Below, one piece after another: positions 22,501 to 31,170 of a stretch of DNA of 64,000 nt (the stretch's first letter is position 1; every line of letters begins with the position of its first letter). Both the position numbers and the translations under genes were made by a program. This DNA is from Undaria pinnatifida (lineage: Eukaryota > Sar > Phaeophyceae > Laminariales > Alariaceae): the NCBI GenBank assembly GCA_012845835.1, contig JABAKD010000025.1, positions 25,425,673 through 25,489,672 of the forward strand, read 5' to 3'. The notes below the pieces were generated by a model that was given only the letters and a program-made list of their open reading frames with translations, was not told the DNA's origin and did not search any database.

Positions 22501-25500
22501 GAAGACCGTTGACCTTCCCATCCCTACTGTGCCGGGATTGGGCACGTCGGGTTTTCTTCGACCAGGCGGACATCGCGTGCACCAAGCACGAAGCGCCGTG
22601 AGGTGTTCGGTGACTCAGGAGGGGGGGGGGGGGGGGGGCGATAAAGGCTAGGTTGATCGAGGGGGTGACGATGAAAAGGTTGCGGGGGAGGGTGACCACG
22701 ATGAAAAACGAACTGGGCGGGGGGGTGGGGGGGGGGGGGCGATAAAAGTTTGCGAGGTAGGGTAGGGGGTGTGGCGATGACTTAGATGCTGAGCAGTACG
22801 AGTAGAGCGTGCAGTACTGCCCTAAAGCCCCCCCCCCACCCATGATAGCCCAGATCTGCTGGGCGTATGGTGCAACGGCTGTGCTGTTTGCTCGTGTCAT
22901 ATGGAGAGTGGTTTCGGGATTTTGTTTTGTCTGCTCGTGGATGCTGGTCGTAAACGAAGTCCACTTGTCCCAGTTATCCCGTGATCTGTTTCTTCTGATG
23001 ACTGCGCCATCACGAGATATCAATACCTTGTGTGCGTCATGTGTTCTTGTTTTTTGTTTGCCCTTGTGTTACGTCTTTTTCTTCACAGTGTTTTGTTTTG
23101 CTATTTTGTGATCCATACCTGGTATATAGTCGTTCAACAGTCGTGTTTTGAGTGCAGAGCCCTCGCTCCTGCATCTCACTCGCCCGGTTCTCAAACAACG
23201 CCCTCGCCCCCGCCCACTTCTCGATCCCGCCTTCGAAACTTCGAAACCCCGCTGCGTGTTTGTGTTGTGTCGTGTTGGTTGTTTCACTGGTGCTGCTGTT
23301 TCTGCTGCTGCTGCCGTTGTGTTGGTGGCCAGGTGGGCGTTAGCGCGAAGTGCGTGATGGGGCTTAACCAGAACCACGGTCAGAAAATTCTTCTCCGGCT
23401 TCGGACGGATGACCTCAAGGGGTTTCGCAAGGTCTGTACTATATGATGTGGCGTTTGTTGACGAAACAACCGTTTTCGTTTGACTTGTTCATGTTTGGTC
23501 ATTGCTTACTCGCCTGTTTGTTATTTTGTCCCTTTTTGTCTCCATTTTTGTTGTTCAGTTGCAGTTTCACTTTATTCAAAAATAATATATATATGTATAT
23601 ATGTTTTCTTGCTTGTTCTTTTATTATTGTTCGCTCGTTTAGTTCTTCTCTTTTCGCTCATTCGTCTTTTTCTCAGGTCTTTTTTTTTCGTACGGATAAA
23701 ATTATCTACTTGTCTATTTCCTGGCCCGGGCTTCGTTTCTCTCGTAGGTACTCTCTATCAGGAAGGTCCTGTTCCACGAGCTGGCGCACAACGACATCAG
23801 CGATCACAACGACGACTTCTACAGGCTCATGCGACAGGTGCGCATTGCTGGGCGCGTGGGCGCGATCGATAGGGAGAGAGAGAACGCCTCCGCCGAAGCT
23901 ACCCAACCCAATATGATTGGTGCTGAGATATCGCCGCAATCTCTCCATTAGCGTTAGAGTTGGCGGATGTGTTTGCGTTAGCGTTGTTGATAGCGTTAGC
24001 GTTGGCGTGAGCGTTAGCGTTAGGGTTAGCGTTAGTGTTAGCGGTAGAGTTAGTGTTAGCGTGAGCGTTAGCGTTAGCGTTAGCGTTAGTGCTCAACAAA
24101 CACCAACCAGAAGCACAAAGCGGATGCACATCAGAAAATAAATCCCTCCTCCCTCACCCCAATCCCTCCTCTCCCACCCCCGCCCCCACCAGGTGGAACA
24201 AGAGGCGGCCGAATTGGATTGGAGGCAACAGTCAGGCCGTACGGTTGCGGGTAGGCCACCGGGCCCCCGCGCCGAACCTGCGGGTCTCCCAGGAAATGGA
24301 GGCGGTTACGTCCTCGTGAAGGAGGCGTTCGAGGGGGGATCGGGGAGGCTCGGAGGCAGTAGCGACGCCCTCACGCAAGTGAGTATTATTGAGGAAGTAT
24401 ATAGTTATATGCTTGCCTGGGATGAACCGGAGGGGGGAACAGAGGGGGGGTAGGGGGGAGGGGAGGTGTTATTTTGGACCTCGTGAAGAAGGCGTTCAAA
24501 GAGGGGTCGGGGAGGCTCGGAGGGGATAGCGACGCCCTCACGTAAGTGAGTAGTGTGTAAATGTTTTGATGGCCTGAGTGGAAGACGGGGGGGGGGTACT
24601 CGTATCGTTCAGAGCGGTAGTCTTTGAGGCCGTAAACCCTCGCGCCCTTACGATGCCGAGCCCGAGCACGTCGGGTTTTCGCCGGTCAGGCAGAGGGAGC
24701 GGGGTTAAGCTTGTGTATGGGGGGGAAAGGGAGGAGTAGGGGGGGAGAGCTTGGGTGGAGGGAGGGACGGGGGGGAGGGGGGGGGGGCGTACTCATTTGT
24801 TGCTTGCCTTAGTCATTTGACCATTGACCACGCATCCCTTTCGAGACGGAGCACGTTCCTGCTCCTAATAGGGACACCTCCAACAGAGGGGCGTTCATCA
24901 CGCTTTTCCCATATATTACAGAAAAGCGTTTCGCTTATCTTATCCCCTTCCTGTTTCGCCGTCTGTAGCCACCGTCTGTCTCCTAGGGTAGCTCGCTGCT
25001 CTCTGGTCTACCAAACTCCTCCGTGTCACCTTCGTCTTACTTCCTCGTCTCCACCTCTTTAACACACCCCGTTCCTCCCTTGTATAATTCACATTGTCCC
25101 ACTGCGGCGGGGGGGGGTGTACTCGATATTCATGCATGGCCGTAGTCGTATGACCATAGACCCTCGCATTCCTACTATGCCGGGACGGAACATGTCGGGT
25201 TTTCACCGACCAGGCAGGCGTTGCTTGCACCAAGCGCGAAGCGCCGGGAAGTGTTCGGCGAGTCTACGATGGGGTGGGTGGGTGGGGGGTCATTTCGGGT
25301 GGTTCACGATAAGGTGGTTTGGCAATCCCCCACCCTTAACCCTTACCTCACCGTTAGCTCTTACCTCACCATTACCCTCCTTCGATCAGGCGTTCTTGCT
25401 TATACTTTTCCTTGCCGTTACCTATACCCATACCCATACCCATACTCGTACCCGTGCCCGTGCCCGTACTCGTGCCCTTCTTCTTGCCCATACCTTCACC

Positions 25501-28317
25501 CTTACCCATACGCTTACCCATACCCTTACCCGTACGCTCCTTGGATCAGATGCTGTCGGCGCAACCCATTCACTTTCCGTTGCCCATACCTTCACGCTTA
25601 CCCATACCCTCACCCGTACCCTCCTTTGATCAGGTGCTTGCGGCACCACCCATACCCACACCCATACACCCTTATCCCTTCCCTTGCCCAGACGGTTACC
25701 CTTACCCATACCCTTACCCATACCGTTGTCCGTACCCTCCTTGGATCAGATGTTTTCGGCACAAGAGCTGGCCGGTCTTGCGGCCGTGCAGCGGCTCACC
25801 CCCGAGGAGCAGGAGGTGGAGGACTGCTGCGGCCATACCCGGGGTAATGAGGATGCTGCTGCCGCCGCCGCGACTACTACAGCGGCAGTGGAGAACGCGA
25901 ATATCGCCGCTGGTGGTGGTCGTGGTGTTGGTGGTGGTGTGCTGGGGGTTGTGGCAAGTGGTGGCGGCAGCAGCGAGGGGGGGGGATCTGCTGCTGCTTC
26001 TGCTTCTGCTGCTGCTGGTGGTGGGGTGACTCCGGAAGGCTCGGAGGATGGGCGAGAAAACATGGATCAAGAGCAAGCAGGAGGAGGAAAAGAAGGAGGA
26101 GGAGGAGGAGGAGGGGGACAAGAGCAGGAAGAAGAAGAATCCTCGGGGTCGACAGTGCTGGACATGGAAGTCGATGGCGCGGCCGCGGACCCGTCGGAAG
26201 AAGACCCGACCTCACCCTCGCAACCACCGCCACCAACATCACTACCAACACCAGCACCTACACCGGCACCAACACCAACGCCAACACCGGCATCAATAAC
26301 ACCGACACCGACACCGACACCGCCATCGCCAACACCACCACCATTATCTTCAGCATCCCCTGGTGCTCTTGACACCCTTATTGCCATGGGGTTTCCTAGA
26401 GAAGCTGCTGCGCAGGCATTATTAGAAACCAGGGGCTCCATTCCCGACGCAGCCTACCGCCTTCTCACACCAGGGCCGCCATCCCCCAACCCCGCTATGG
26501 ATGCCGCAGCGGGTGATGGGCCGATGCCCGATCAGTTTTCCGGGGGGCGGGGAGATGGGGGTGGGGAGGGGGGTGGGGGAGGTGGGGGGGGTGGAGGTGG
26601 GGGTGGAGATGGGGATGAGAGGGTGCGGCTACCGCGCGATGTGAGGGTTCAAAAGGCGGCGGATAGGATCGCCTTGTGCGGAGACCAGACCAGAGCTGCT
26701 CAGGTACGCGTCTTTTGTGCCCCTGTACCCACACGCAGCGCATCTTTCCATCCTCCCGTTCTTTTTTTTTCTTGTGGGCACCTTTACTTTCCAGCTCATT
26801 TTGTGGGAAAAAAATTGTGGTTTTCGCCCTAAGCGGGCGTTTTTTTACGGGCAAGCTACGGGTTGTCCCGTCCTTTCTCTCCCCCCCCCCCACCCCCCGG
26901 TAATGGCCTTGGGTTTTGTCGCGCAGAGGGTTTCGGCAATCTTCGTCGATTCTCGTTGAGTTTAACCACAGCACGCGCTCTAGCACTTTGAGCAACTGGA
27001 GTTTTTTTTACACCAAAAAAACATCCCATGGCTCCTCCTCCTCCTTAACCCCCCGCTTCCCCTTCCGCTTCCCCTCCCCCGTCCCCCCCCTCCGTGCCCC
27101 CCTTCCTTCTCTTGCGTTAATTTCCTTTCGTTTTGTGGCGTTGCGTCGCAGTGCTTGGAAGTGCTGGCGGGTTTGCTCCGCAATATAATGGAAAACCCGG
27201 AGGAGGCTAAGTTCAGGAGGGTGCGCAGATCTAATGGGAAATTTAAGGTGAGAAAACGAGAGGAAAAATTCGGGAAGGAGGGAGGAAAAAGAGGAGGGGG
27301 GGGGTCAGGAGGAGGAGGGGGTACTCGTTTTAAGCATGCGCATGGTCGTAGTCGTGTGACCGTAGACCTTCACGCCCTTACTATGCCGGGACGGAGCACG
27401 TCGGGTTTTCGCTGACCAGAGGCAGACATCGCGTGCACCAAGCGCGAAGCGCCGTGAGGTGCTTGGCGAGTCGCATGAAGGGCGAGCTCCATCCTGCTAA
27501 GAACCACTTGTAAGGCGGACTTCCGCACCCTTGTGCGTACTTTCTTGCTCATCGGATGACGGCTGCGGGGTTGTTTTTTCGTTTTTTGGTGTGGTCACTT
27601 CCCGGGGAGAGCAATGGGAATACTACTATGTAGCTGCCTCGTGAGTGCCTCACCGTTTGCACGTGACGTGATACCATCCCCCTTGTGCGGATTTTAGCTT
27701 CTCCACGCTGCGCAAAATGATGAAAACTCGACCATCTCGGTTACCGCCCCAACACATGAAAACTACAAGAACGAAAAAAAGGCGGTGCCGTGGTGGTCTA
27801 GCCCACGTAGTGAGAGGCGTGTTTTACGGCGTCGTTGCGAACCGACGCGAACCCCAGCCGAGGGGGGTGTGCCCGAAGCTGGGGAGAAATAAGGTAAGAA
27901 TGCGATACACAGCGGGGGGGGAGGTGGGAGGGGGGAAGGGGGGAAGGGGTGATTGAGATAGACAGACAGACGGCCAGAGAGATATCGACAAGAAACAAAG
28001 AGACAAGAGCGGGAGAAGTAGGTTCTGGTCTGCTTTAGCGTCTGCCTTGCGACCCGCTTCTCCTGCTGTCGCCTCCCGTCACACACACGCAACCCGCCCT
28101 CGTGCCCTCTGCCATCATGTCACGATATCGGCTATGTTTGAGGCAGGCATCTGTGGGATCGGTACCCGGAGGGGTGGACTTGCTTCTGGCCGCTGGCTTC
28201 GAGGAGAGCGGCGACGACCGCTTGCAGCTGGATAGACAAGACCCTGGCCTGATTTGGCTCGCAAGGGGCACGGTGGAGGCCTGGCAAGAACGCCTCGCGA
28301 AAGGAGTTACTGTGTGA
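19436..28317 (+). CDS. Gene B: UBL-WLM metalloprotease-UBA-PUB protein
   Basis: Nine exons (19436-19564, 21296-21651, 22234-22387, 23333-23431, 23748-23837, 24193-24378, 25750-26703, 27152-27247, 28147-28317) join in phase to about 744 residues. Order: N-terminal ubiquitin-like domain (1 to ~115, interrupted by an Ala/charged insert), WLM (Wss1-like) zinc protease domain (~163-338) with H256-E-L-A-H260 and H266 as the expected zinc and catalytic set, a low-complexity linker, a UBA domain (~544-580) and a C-terminal PUB domain (~635-738). WLM proteins such as yeast Wss1 and plant homologues cleave DNA-protein crosslinks and bind SUMO/ubiquitin; PUB domains bind the p97/Cdc48 C-terminus. The likely role is p97-linked proteolysis of ubiquitin/SUMO-marked nuclear substrates (inference from the family). 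All visible zinc ligands are present. Confidence 0.92.
20512..21280 (+). repeat. Interstitial telomere-like CCCTAA array
   Basis: Degenerate CCCTAA/CCCTAC/CCCTAG units fill 20512-20560 and 20795-21270, interrupted by the LINE 3' end. The array lies in intron 1 of gene B and stops about 15 bp before the exon 2 acceptor. It is too degenerate and internal to be a chromosome end. Confidence 0.88.
20567..20785 (+). mobile_element. LINE 3' end inserted in CCCTAA-like repeats
   Basis: Plus-strand reading LLGDRWRPRTAKQGGDVIYK and RKAANEY continues the family ORF past the ILGDR motif seen at 10157. It ends GCAAATGAGTACCCCCC, giving the family's poly(C) tail. CCCTAA-type repeats flank both sides (20512-20560 and 20790-21270), inside intron 1 of gene B. 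Confidence 0.8.
21296..21651 (+). CDS. Gene B exon 2 (rest of UBL, with insert)
   Basis: Acceptor CTCAACAG precedes 21296 and donor TATAG|GTGGGT follows 21651. It reads ILKGKALRGDADTLSQAGV, then an Ala-rich and charged insert of about 43 residues, then SRLLMVGSLPSEVEEV and YKRMALNHPAGPSEFSRY. In ordinary UBL domains the segment equivalent to SQAGV runs almost directly into the last strand (SRLLMVGS), so the insert splits the domain in the loop before its last strand. The acceptor lies directly behind a long CCCTAA-like array. Confidence 0.88.
21794..22106 (-). mobile_element. tRNA-headed SINE, minus copy
   Basis: A T run at 21796-21806 begins the copy, followed by CCAGCTTCTGGACAAGCC and GCTCTCGCGCTTTCCGC. 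The tRNA-like head is at the right (CTCGAGCTCACGAATCTGAC, GATACGCCACCGGGGCGACC). It lies in intron 2 of gene B. Confidence 0.82.
22234..22387 (+). CDS. Gene B exon 3 (start of WLM domain)
   Basis: Acceptor GAGCAG, donor AAG|GTGAGG; phase 2 in, phase 0 out. It encodes FERIETLPGLPEEETARKIL followed by LAADPGVRSVLEKHRW and VGALCELYPEGK. HRW and LxELYP are typical of WLM domains. Confidence 0.92.
22449..22622 (-). mobile_element. C-tailed SINE copy, truncated
   Basis: It has the tail G run at 22449-22470 followed by GTGTACTCAG, GCACGTCGGGTTTTC and CGAAGCGCCGTGAGGTG. It lacks the 5' third, which is replaced by a second G run at 22620. It sits about 60 bp downstream of the exon 3 donor of gene B. 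Confidence 0.8.
23333..23431 (+). CDS. Gene B exon 4 (WLM core)
   Basis: Acceptor GGTGGCCAG, donor CGCAAG|GTCTGT, 33 codons, phase 0 at both ends. VGVSAKCVMGLNQNHGQKIL and LRLRTDDLKGFRK are near-invariant WLM motifs (GLN-N-G--I-LRLR-DD---F-). Confidence 0.95.
23748..23837 (+). CDS. Gene B exon 5 (WLM zinc-binding exon)
   Basis: Acceptor CTCTCGTAG, donor CGACAG|GTGCGC, exactly 30 codons. It contains LFHELAHNDISDHNDDFY. HExxH plus the downstream His (H256, H260, H266 in the full protein) form the expected zinc triad with Glu257 as catalytic base. Every active-site residue I expect is present. Confidence 0.95.
23945..24095 (+). repeat. GTTAGC hexamer tract
   Basis: About 25 units of AGCGTTAGCGTTAGC type with single-base variants, in intron 5 of gene B. 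It is reminiscent of a telomere-repeat variant but has a C in place of G. Confidence 0.9.
24193..24378 (+). CDS. Gene B exon 6 (end of WLM domain)
   Basis: Acceptor CCCCACCAG, donor CGCAA|GTGAGT, 62 codons, phase 0. It begins VEQEAAELDW, continuing the WLM helix, and ends VKEAFEGGSGRLGGSSDALT. A decayed copy of its 3' end plus donor lies 163-170 bp downstream (24472-24560). Confidence 0.9.
24583..24702 (-). mobile_element. C-tailed SINE copy, truncated
   Basis: GGGGGTACTCGTATCG, then GCGGTAGTC, AACCCTCGCGCCC and GAGCACGTCGGGTTTTCGCC. It lies just after the decayed copy of the exon 6 donor edge in gene B. Confidence 0.7.
24786..25106 (-). mobile_element. LINE 3' end with poly(C) tail
   Basis: A third minus-oriented copy of the same retrotransposon 3' end. 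It keeps GACACCTCCAAC and CGCCGTCTGTAGCCACC, and (minus sense) ends AAATGAGTACGCCCCCC. A C-tailed SINE copy abuts its 5' break at 25106. It lies in intron 6 of gene B. Confidence 0.8.
25106..25272 (-). mobile_element. C-tailed SINE copy, truncated
   Basis: G run, then GTGTACTCGATATTCATGC, CATAGACCCTCGCATTCC and GCGAAGCGCCGGGAAGTG. It directly abuts the LINE fragment at 24786-25106. Confidence 0.8.
25325..25740 (+). repeat. CCCATACCCTTA tract with repeated acceptor edges
   Basis: CCCATA/CCCTTA hexamers alternate with CTCCTTGGATCAGATG-like segments at about 25378, 25529 and 25619, each resembling the exon 7 acceptor and first codons at 25738-25780. See findings. Confidence 0.85.
25750..26703 (+). 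CDS. Gene B exon 7 (linker, UBA domain, start of PUB)
   Basis: Acceptor TTGGATCAG, donor CTCAG|GTACGC, 318 codons, phase 0. It starts MFSAQELAGLAAVQRL, then has low-complexity Ala, Gly, Glu, Pro and Thr tracts. A UBA domain follows (ALDTLIAMGFPREAAAQALL, then GSIPDAAYRLL) with the conserved MGF loop. A Gly run precedes VQKAADRIALCGDQTRAAQ, the first PUB helix region. Several decayed copies of its acceptor edge sit upstream. Confidence 0.9.
26762..26990 (-). mobile_element. Old diverged tRNA-headed SINE body
   Basis: Weak but ordered matches to the family body: CTTTACTTTCCAGCTC, GTCGCGCAGAGGGTTTCGGC, TCGTCGATTCTCGTTGAG, CACGCGCTCTAGC. The head is missing. It lies just after the exon 7 donor of gene B. 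Confidence 0.5.
27152..27247 (+). CDS. Gene B exon 8 (PUB domain)
   Basis: Acceptor GCGTCGCAG, donor TTTAAG|GTGAGA, 32 codons, phase 0. It encodes CLEVLAGLLRNIMENPEEAK and FRRVRRSNGKFK. The NI--NP-E-KFR-I--SN--F pattern is the PUB signature for binding the p97 C-terminus. Confidence 0.92.
27308..27570 (-). mobile_element. C-tailed SINE copy
   Basis: A diverged but nearly full-length copy (GGGACGGAGCACGTCGGG, CGAAGCGCCGTGAGGTGC, CATGAAGGGCGAGCTCC, TCATCGGATGACGG), about 60 bp downstream of the exon 8 donor of gene B. Confidence 0.8.
28147..28317 (+). CDS. Gene B terminal exon 9 (end of PUB domain)
   Basis: Acceptor TTGAGGCAG precedes 28147; 56 codons then TGA at 28315-28317. It contains VPGGVDLLLAAGFEESGDDR, the conserved PUB second half (GA-ELL-A-GFEE), and ends EAWQERLAKGVTV. 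Parts of this exon are repeated several times just downstream of the stop. Confidence 0.9.
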   Translation, partial: ASVGSVPGGVDLLLAAGFEESGDDRLQLDRQDPGLIWLARGTVEAWQERLAKGVTV

Positions 28318-28850
28318 CAGGGGAGGGCGGGGGATTGCGAGGTGGGGGGTGAAAAGAACGCCTCCCGAGATGAGTTTCGTTGTGACAGGGTGGGGGGGAC
28401 AAGGAACAGGGGGGGTAAGGGGTAAAGGGACGGGGGGGGGGGGGTCTTGTTGACGAGGGGCATGGTGGAGACCTGGCAAGAACGCCTCGCGCAAGGAGTT
28501 ACTGTGTGACAGGGGACGGGGGGTAGAAGGGCGGGGGCGGAAGGGGTGGATCTGGCTGGCGAGGGGTACGGTGACGGCTTGGCATGAACGCCTCGTTCGA
28601 GCAACTACCTTGTAACGGGGGACGGGGTAGGGATAGGGGTGGGGGGGGGGGGGGGGGGTCTGATTTCGGTGGGGGGCTGATTTCGCTGGCGAGGGGCACG
28701 GTGGAGGGTGCAGGCAAGAACGCCTCACGAAAGGAGTTTCTGTGAGACCAGGCGGGGGGGAGGGGTGTGTCTGATGTGGCTCGCGAGGGGCACGGTGGAG
28801 GGCTGGCAAGAATGCCTCCGAGAGGAGTTACTTTGTGAAAGGGGAAGGGG
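28318..28850 (+). repeat. Serial decayed copies of the end of gene B exon 9
   Basis: At about 28352-28395, 28440-28515, 28555-28620, 28680-28750 and 28785-28845 the sequence repeats the last ~45 bases of exon 9 and its flank. Landmarks are GGCACGGTGGAG, GGCAAGAACGCCTC and AGGAGTTACTGTGTGACAGG. Copies are separated by G-rich spacers and none keeps a full exon. They may form part of the 3' UTR. Confidence 0.8.
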
Positions 28851-29734
28851 GGCATGAGTTTGATGGATGGGATGGACGGGTGGCCGGGGGGGGGGGGCGG
28901 GGGGATTGTGAGCGATGACGACGGTGGCGACATCTGACAACGACGAAGACGACCTCTTATTTTTGTTGCCGCAGCCGGCCTCCATAATGGCGATTGCGGG
29001 CACAGCCGGGTTTCCACTGTGGCTACTGCTGCAACAGGTTATTCATGAGAGCAGAACGACAGTAGGATTGTTGCAGTAGGCCGTCGGCAGGCAGTAGGCT
29101 AAGGGCAGTAGGTTAAGGGCAGTTGGGTAGCTAGCAGTCGAAAGGAATGCGATGGATATGTTGCATGCCCTGGATGTACTATCGGCGGTAGGCGAGCAGC
29201 GGTAGGCGAATGGGAGGCAATATTTCAGCAGGCGAACAGGAGGCGAACAGGAGGCGATAAATGGCAGCAGTAGGCGAACAGGAGGCAATATTTCAGCAGT
29301 AGGCTAACAGTCGTCGAGTATCAGCTGTAGGCTGCTACTGATCAGTAGTACGCTCTGCTACTCTCATGTACTGGTAGGTGACACACGAGTTTTGTGCATA
29401 CGGGTGGGAGTGACACTCCGTCGGTAACGTCAGGTATTTGATATTTATCGTAGTGATAAGAGTTATTTCCCGTCGGTAGGGTCAGGCAATCGCTATCAAT
29501 AGCAGTGGTGGGAGCTATTTTCCGTCGGTAGTGGCCTGGCCGTTGATATTCATTGTAGCGGTGGGCGATTTTTGCCGTCGGTAATGGCCGGGCAACTAAC
29601 TTTTTTTGGGTTGGTGGGAGTAGCACTCCACCGGTAAGGTGCGAGGCACCTTTTTTTTTTTGGGGTACTAAGAGCTGATTTTTTTCGGTCGGTACGTAAG
29701 AAAGGGCTTGTATTTTGGTAGTAGTCACTTCGGA

Positions 29735-30184
29735 CCCGTGCTACGATCGAGTCATACCTTTTTTTTTTTGGCTGAAAAGCTTTCCGAACGACGCCACTTC
29801 TTAACCCAAAATCGTCGGGAAAGAAAATGGAGAATAGGCCCCTTTTCTTTTGCATGATTCTCGATGTGTGTACCTAGAAAATTCTGAAAGTGAATTTATA
29901 AACATCCCTATGGCTGTGCTTGGGAAGGCTTTTAATTGATTTTTTGTAGGCCATGAGATTTTCCATCGAGTATATTGTACCAGGTAGCAGTTTTATTTTT
30001 GTCCAAAAATCGCTTTTTTGGGAGAGGTCTCTTAACCCCTTTACAGCCCCCGAACCCCTCCCTATACTAAATTCAAGTAATTTTGTCCCCAAAAACGGGT
30101 TTCCAGTTGTAAAAGTGGTTGATTTTTCTCCCGAATTGAGGAACCTCAGAAAAAACGCGGTGAACACGCCTCTATCGTAGCGTG
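29735..30184. mobile_element. GCTACGATAGAGG-terminus MITE carrying a nested MITE
   Basis: CCCGTGCTACGATCGAG to CACGCCTCTATCGTAGCGTG, with ACCCAAAATCGTCGGGAA inside and the TTAA-MITE at 30032-30122. Both nested pairs have the inner element at a similar site, so the composite may itself have been mobilised. Confidence 0.72.
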
Positions 30185-30539
30185 GTCTCGCGTGTTTTGT
30201 CGCCGTGAATGAAGGTTGGTTGTGTTCCGTGTCGTGTTTTTTTTTTCCATCTTGGGTGGGCGAAGTAGGCTTGTCTCTTTGGGTTTCAGGACTACGGTAG
30301 AGGCGTTTTTTTTTTGGGGACAAATTTTTGTGGTATGTTTGTTGTTGGACCATTTTTGCTGTAAGAGTAGTGAAAGGCCAAAGGATTAGATGGCAAACGA
30401 ATAAATTCTCTGGCCCCCGGCAGGGCACACTGCTCGTTAGTACATTTTTTTGGGGGGGAGGGGGTTATCAAAGGGAGGGGGGGGAGGCATATCCCCCCCG
30501 TATTTTTCGGCCTTTTGGGGGTATAGCAGAAGTCCATCC

Positions 30540-31170
30540 CCCAATAAGGCGGCATCCCGATATATGGCGGCCTGCCTCTACAAGGCGGTCTGAGTAAGGC
30601 GGTATCCCGGTATAAGGCGGCCTCCCTCTACAAGGCGGTCTGAGTAAGGTGGTATCCCGATATAATGCGGCGGCCTCCCTCTACAAGGCGGTCTGAGCTA
30701 GGCGGTATCCCGATATAAGGCGGCCTCCCTCTCCCAGGCGGTCTGAGTAAAGCGGTATCCCGGTATATGGCGACCTCCCTCTACAAGGCGGTCTGAGTAA
30801 GGTGGTATCCCGGTATCAGGCGGTCAAAATCGCTTGGCGCTGCCGGGGAATTGCACTCATAACCCGGAATGATTAGTGCGGCCTCCCTCTACAAGGCGGT
30901 CTGAGTAAGGCGGTATCCCGATATACGGCGGTCACAATCGCTTGGCGCAACTGGGGAATGGCAATCATAATCTGGAAAGAATTAGGCGGCTTGCCCCTAT
31001 CAGGCGGTCTGATTAAGGCGGTATCCCGGTACAAGGCGGTCAAAATCGCTTGGCGCTACTGGGGATGTGCGCTCACTACCCGGAATGAAGCAGGCAGCCT
31101 ACTTCTACAAGGCGGTCATAGTGCTCTCCATAGCACACCGCCGCGTTACTGGGGAACCCCTATTGCACAG
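30540..31170. repeat. GGCGGT satellite, locus 2
   Basis: The same monomer as at 4690-5290. A shorter ~50 bp subunit (CTACAAGGCGGTCTGAGTAA plus GGCGGTATCCCGATATAA) is amplified at its left end. Between genes B and C. Confidence 0.85.

Noticed and set aside
25412-25740. Open frames of repeating PIPIPIP as proteins
   Set aside because: Translation of the CCCATA hexamer tract in gene B intron 6.
28725-29040. Possible extra exon near a TTGCCGCAG at 28975
   Set aside because: No frame gives recognisable protein, and gene B already ends with a complete PUB domain at 28317.
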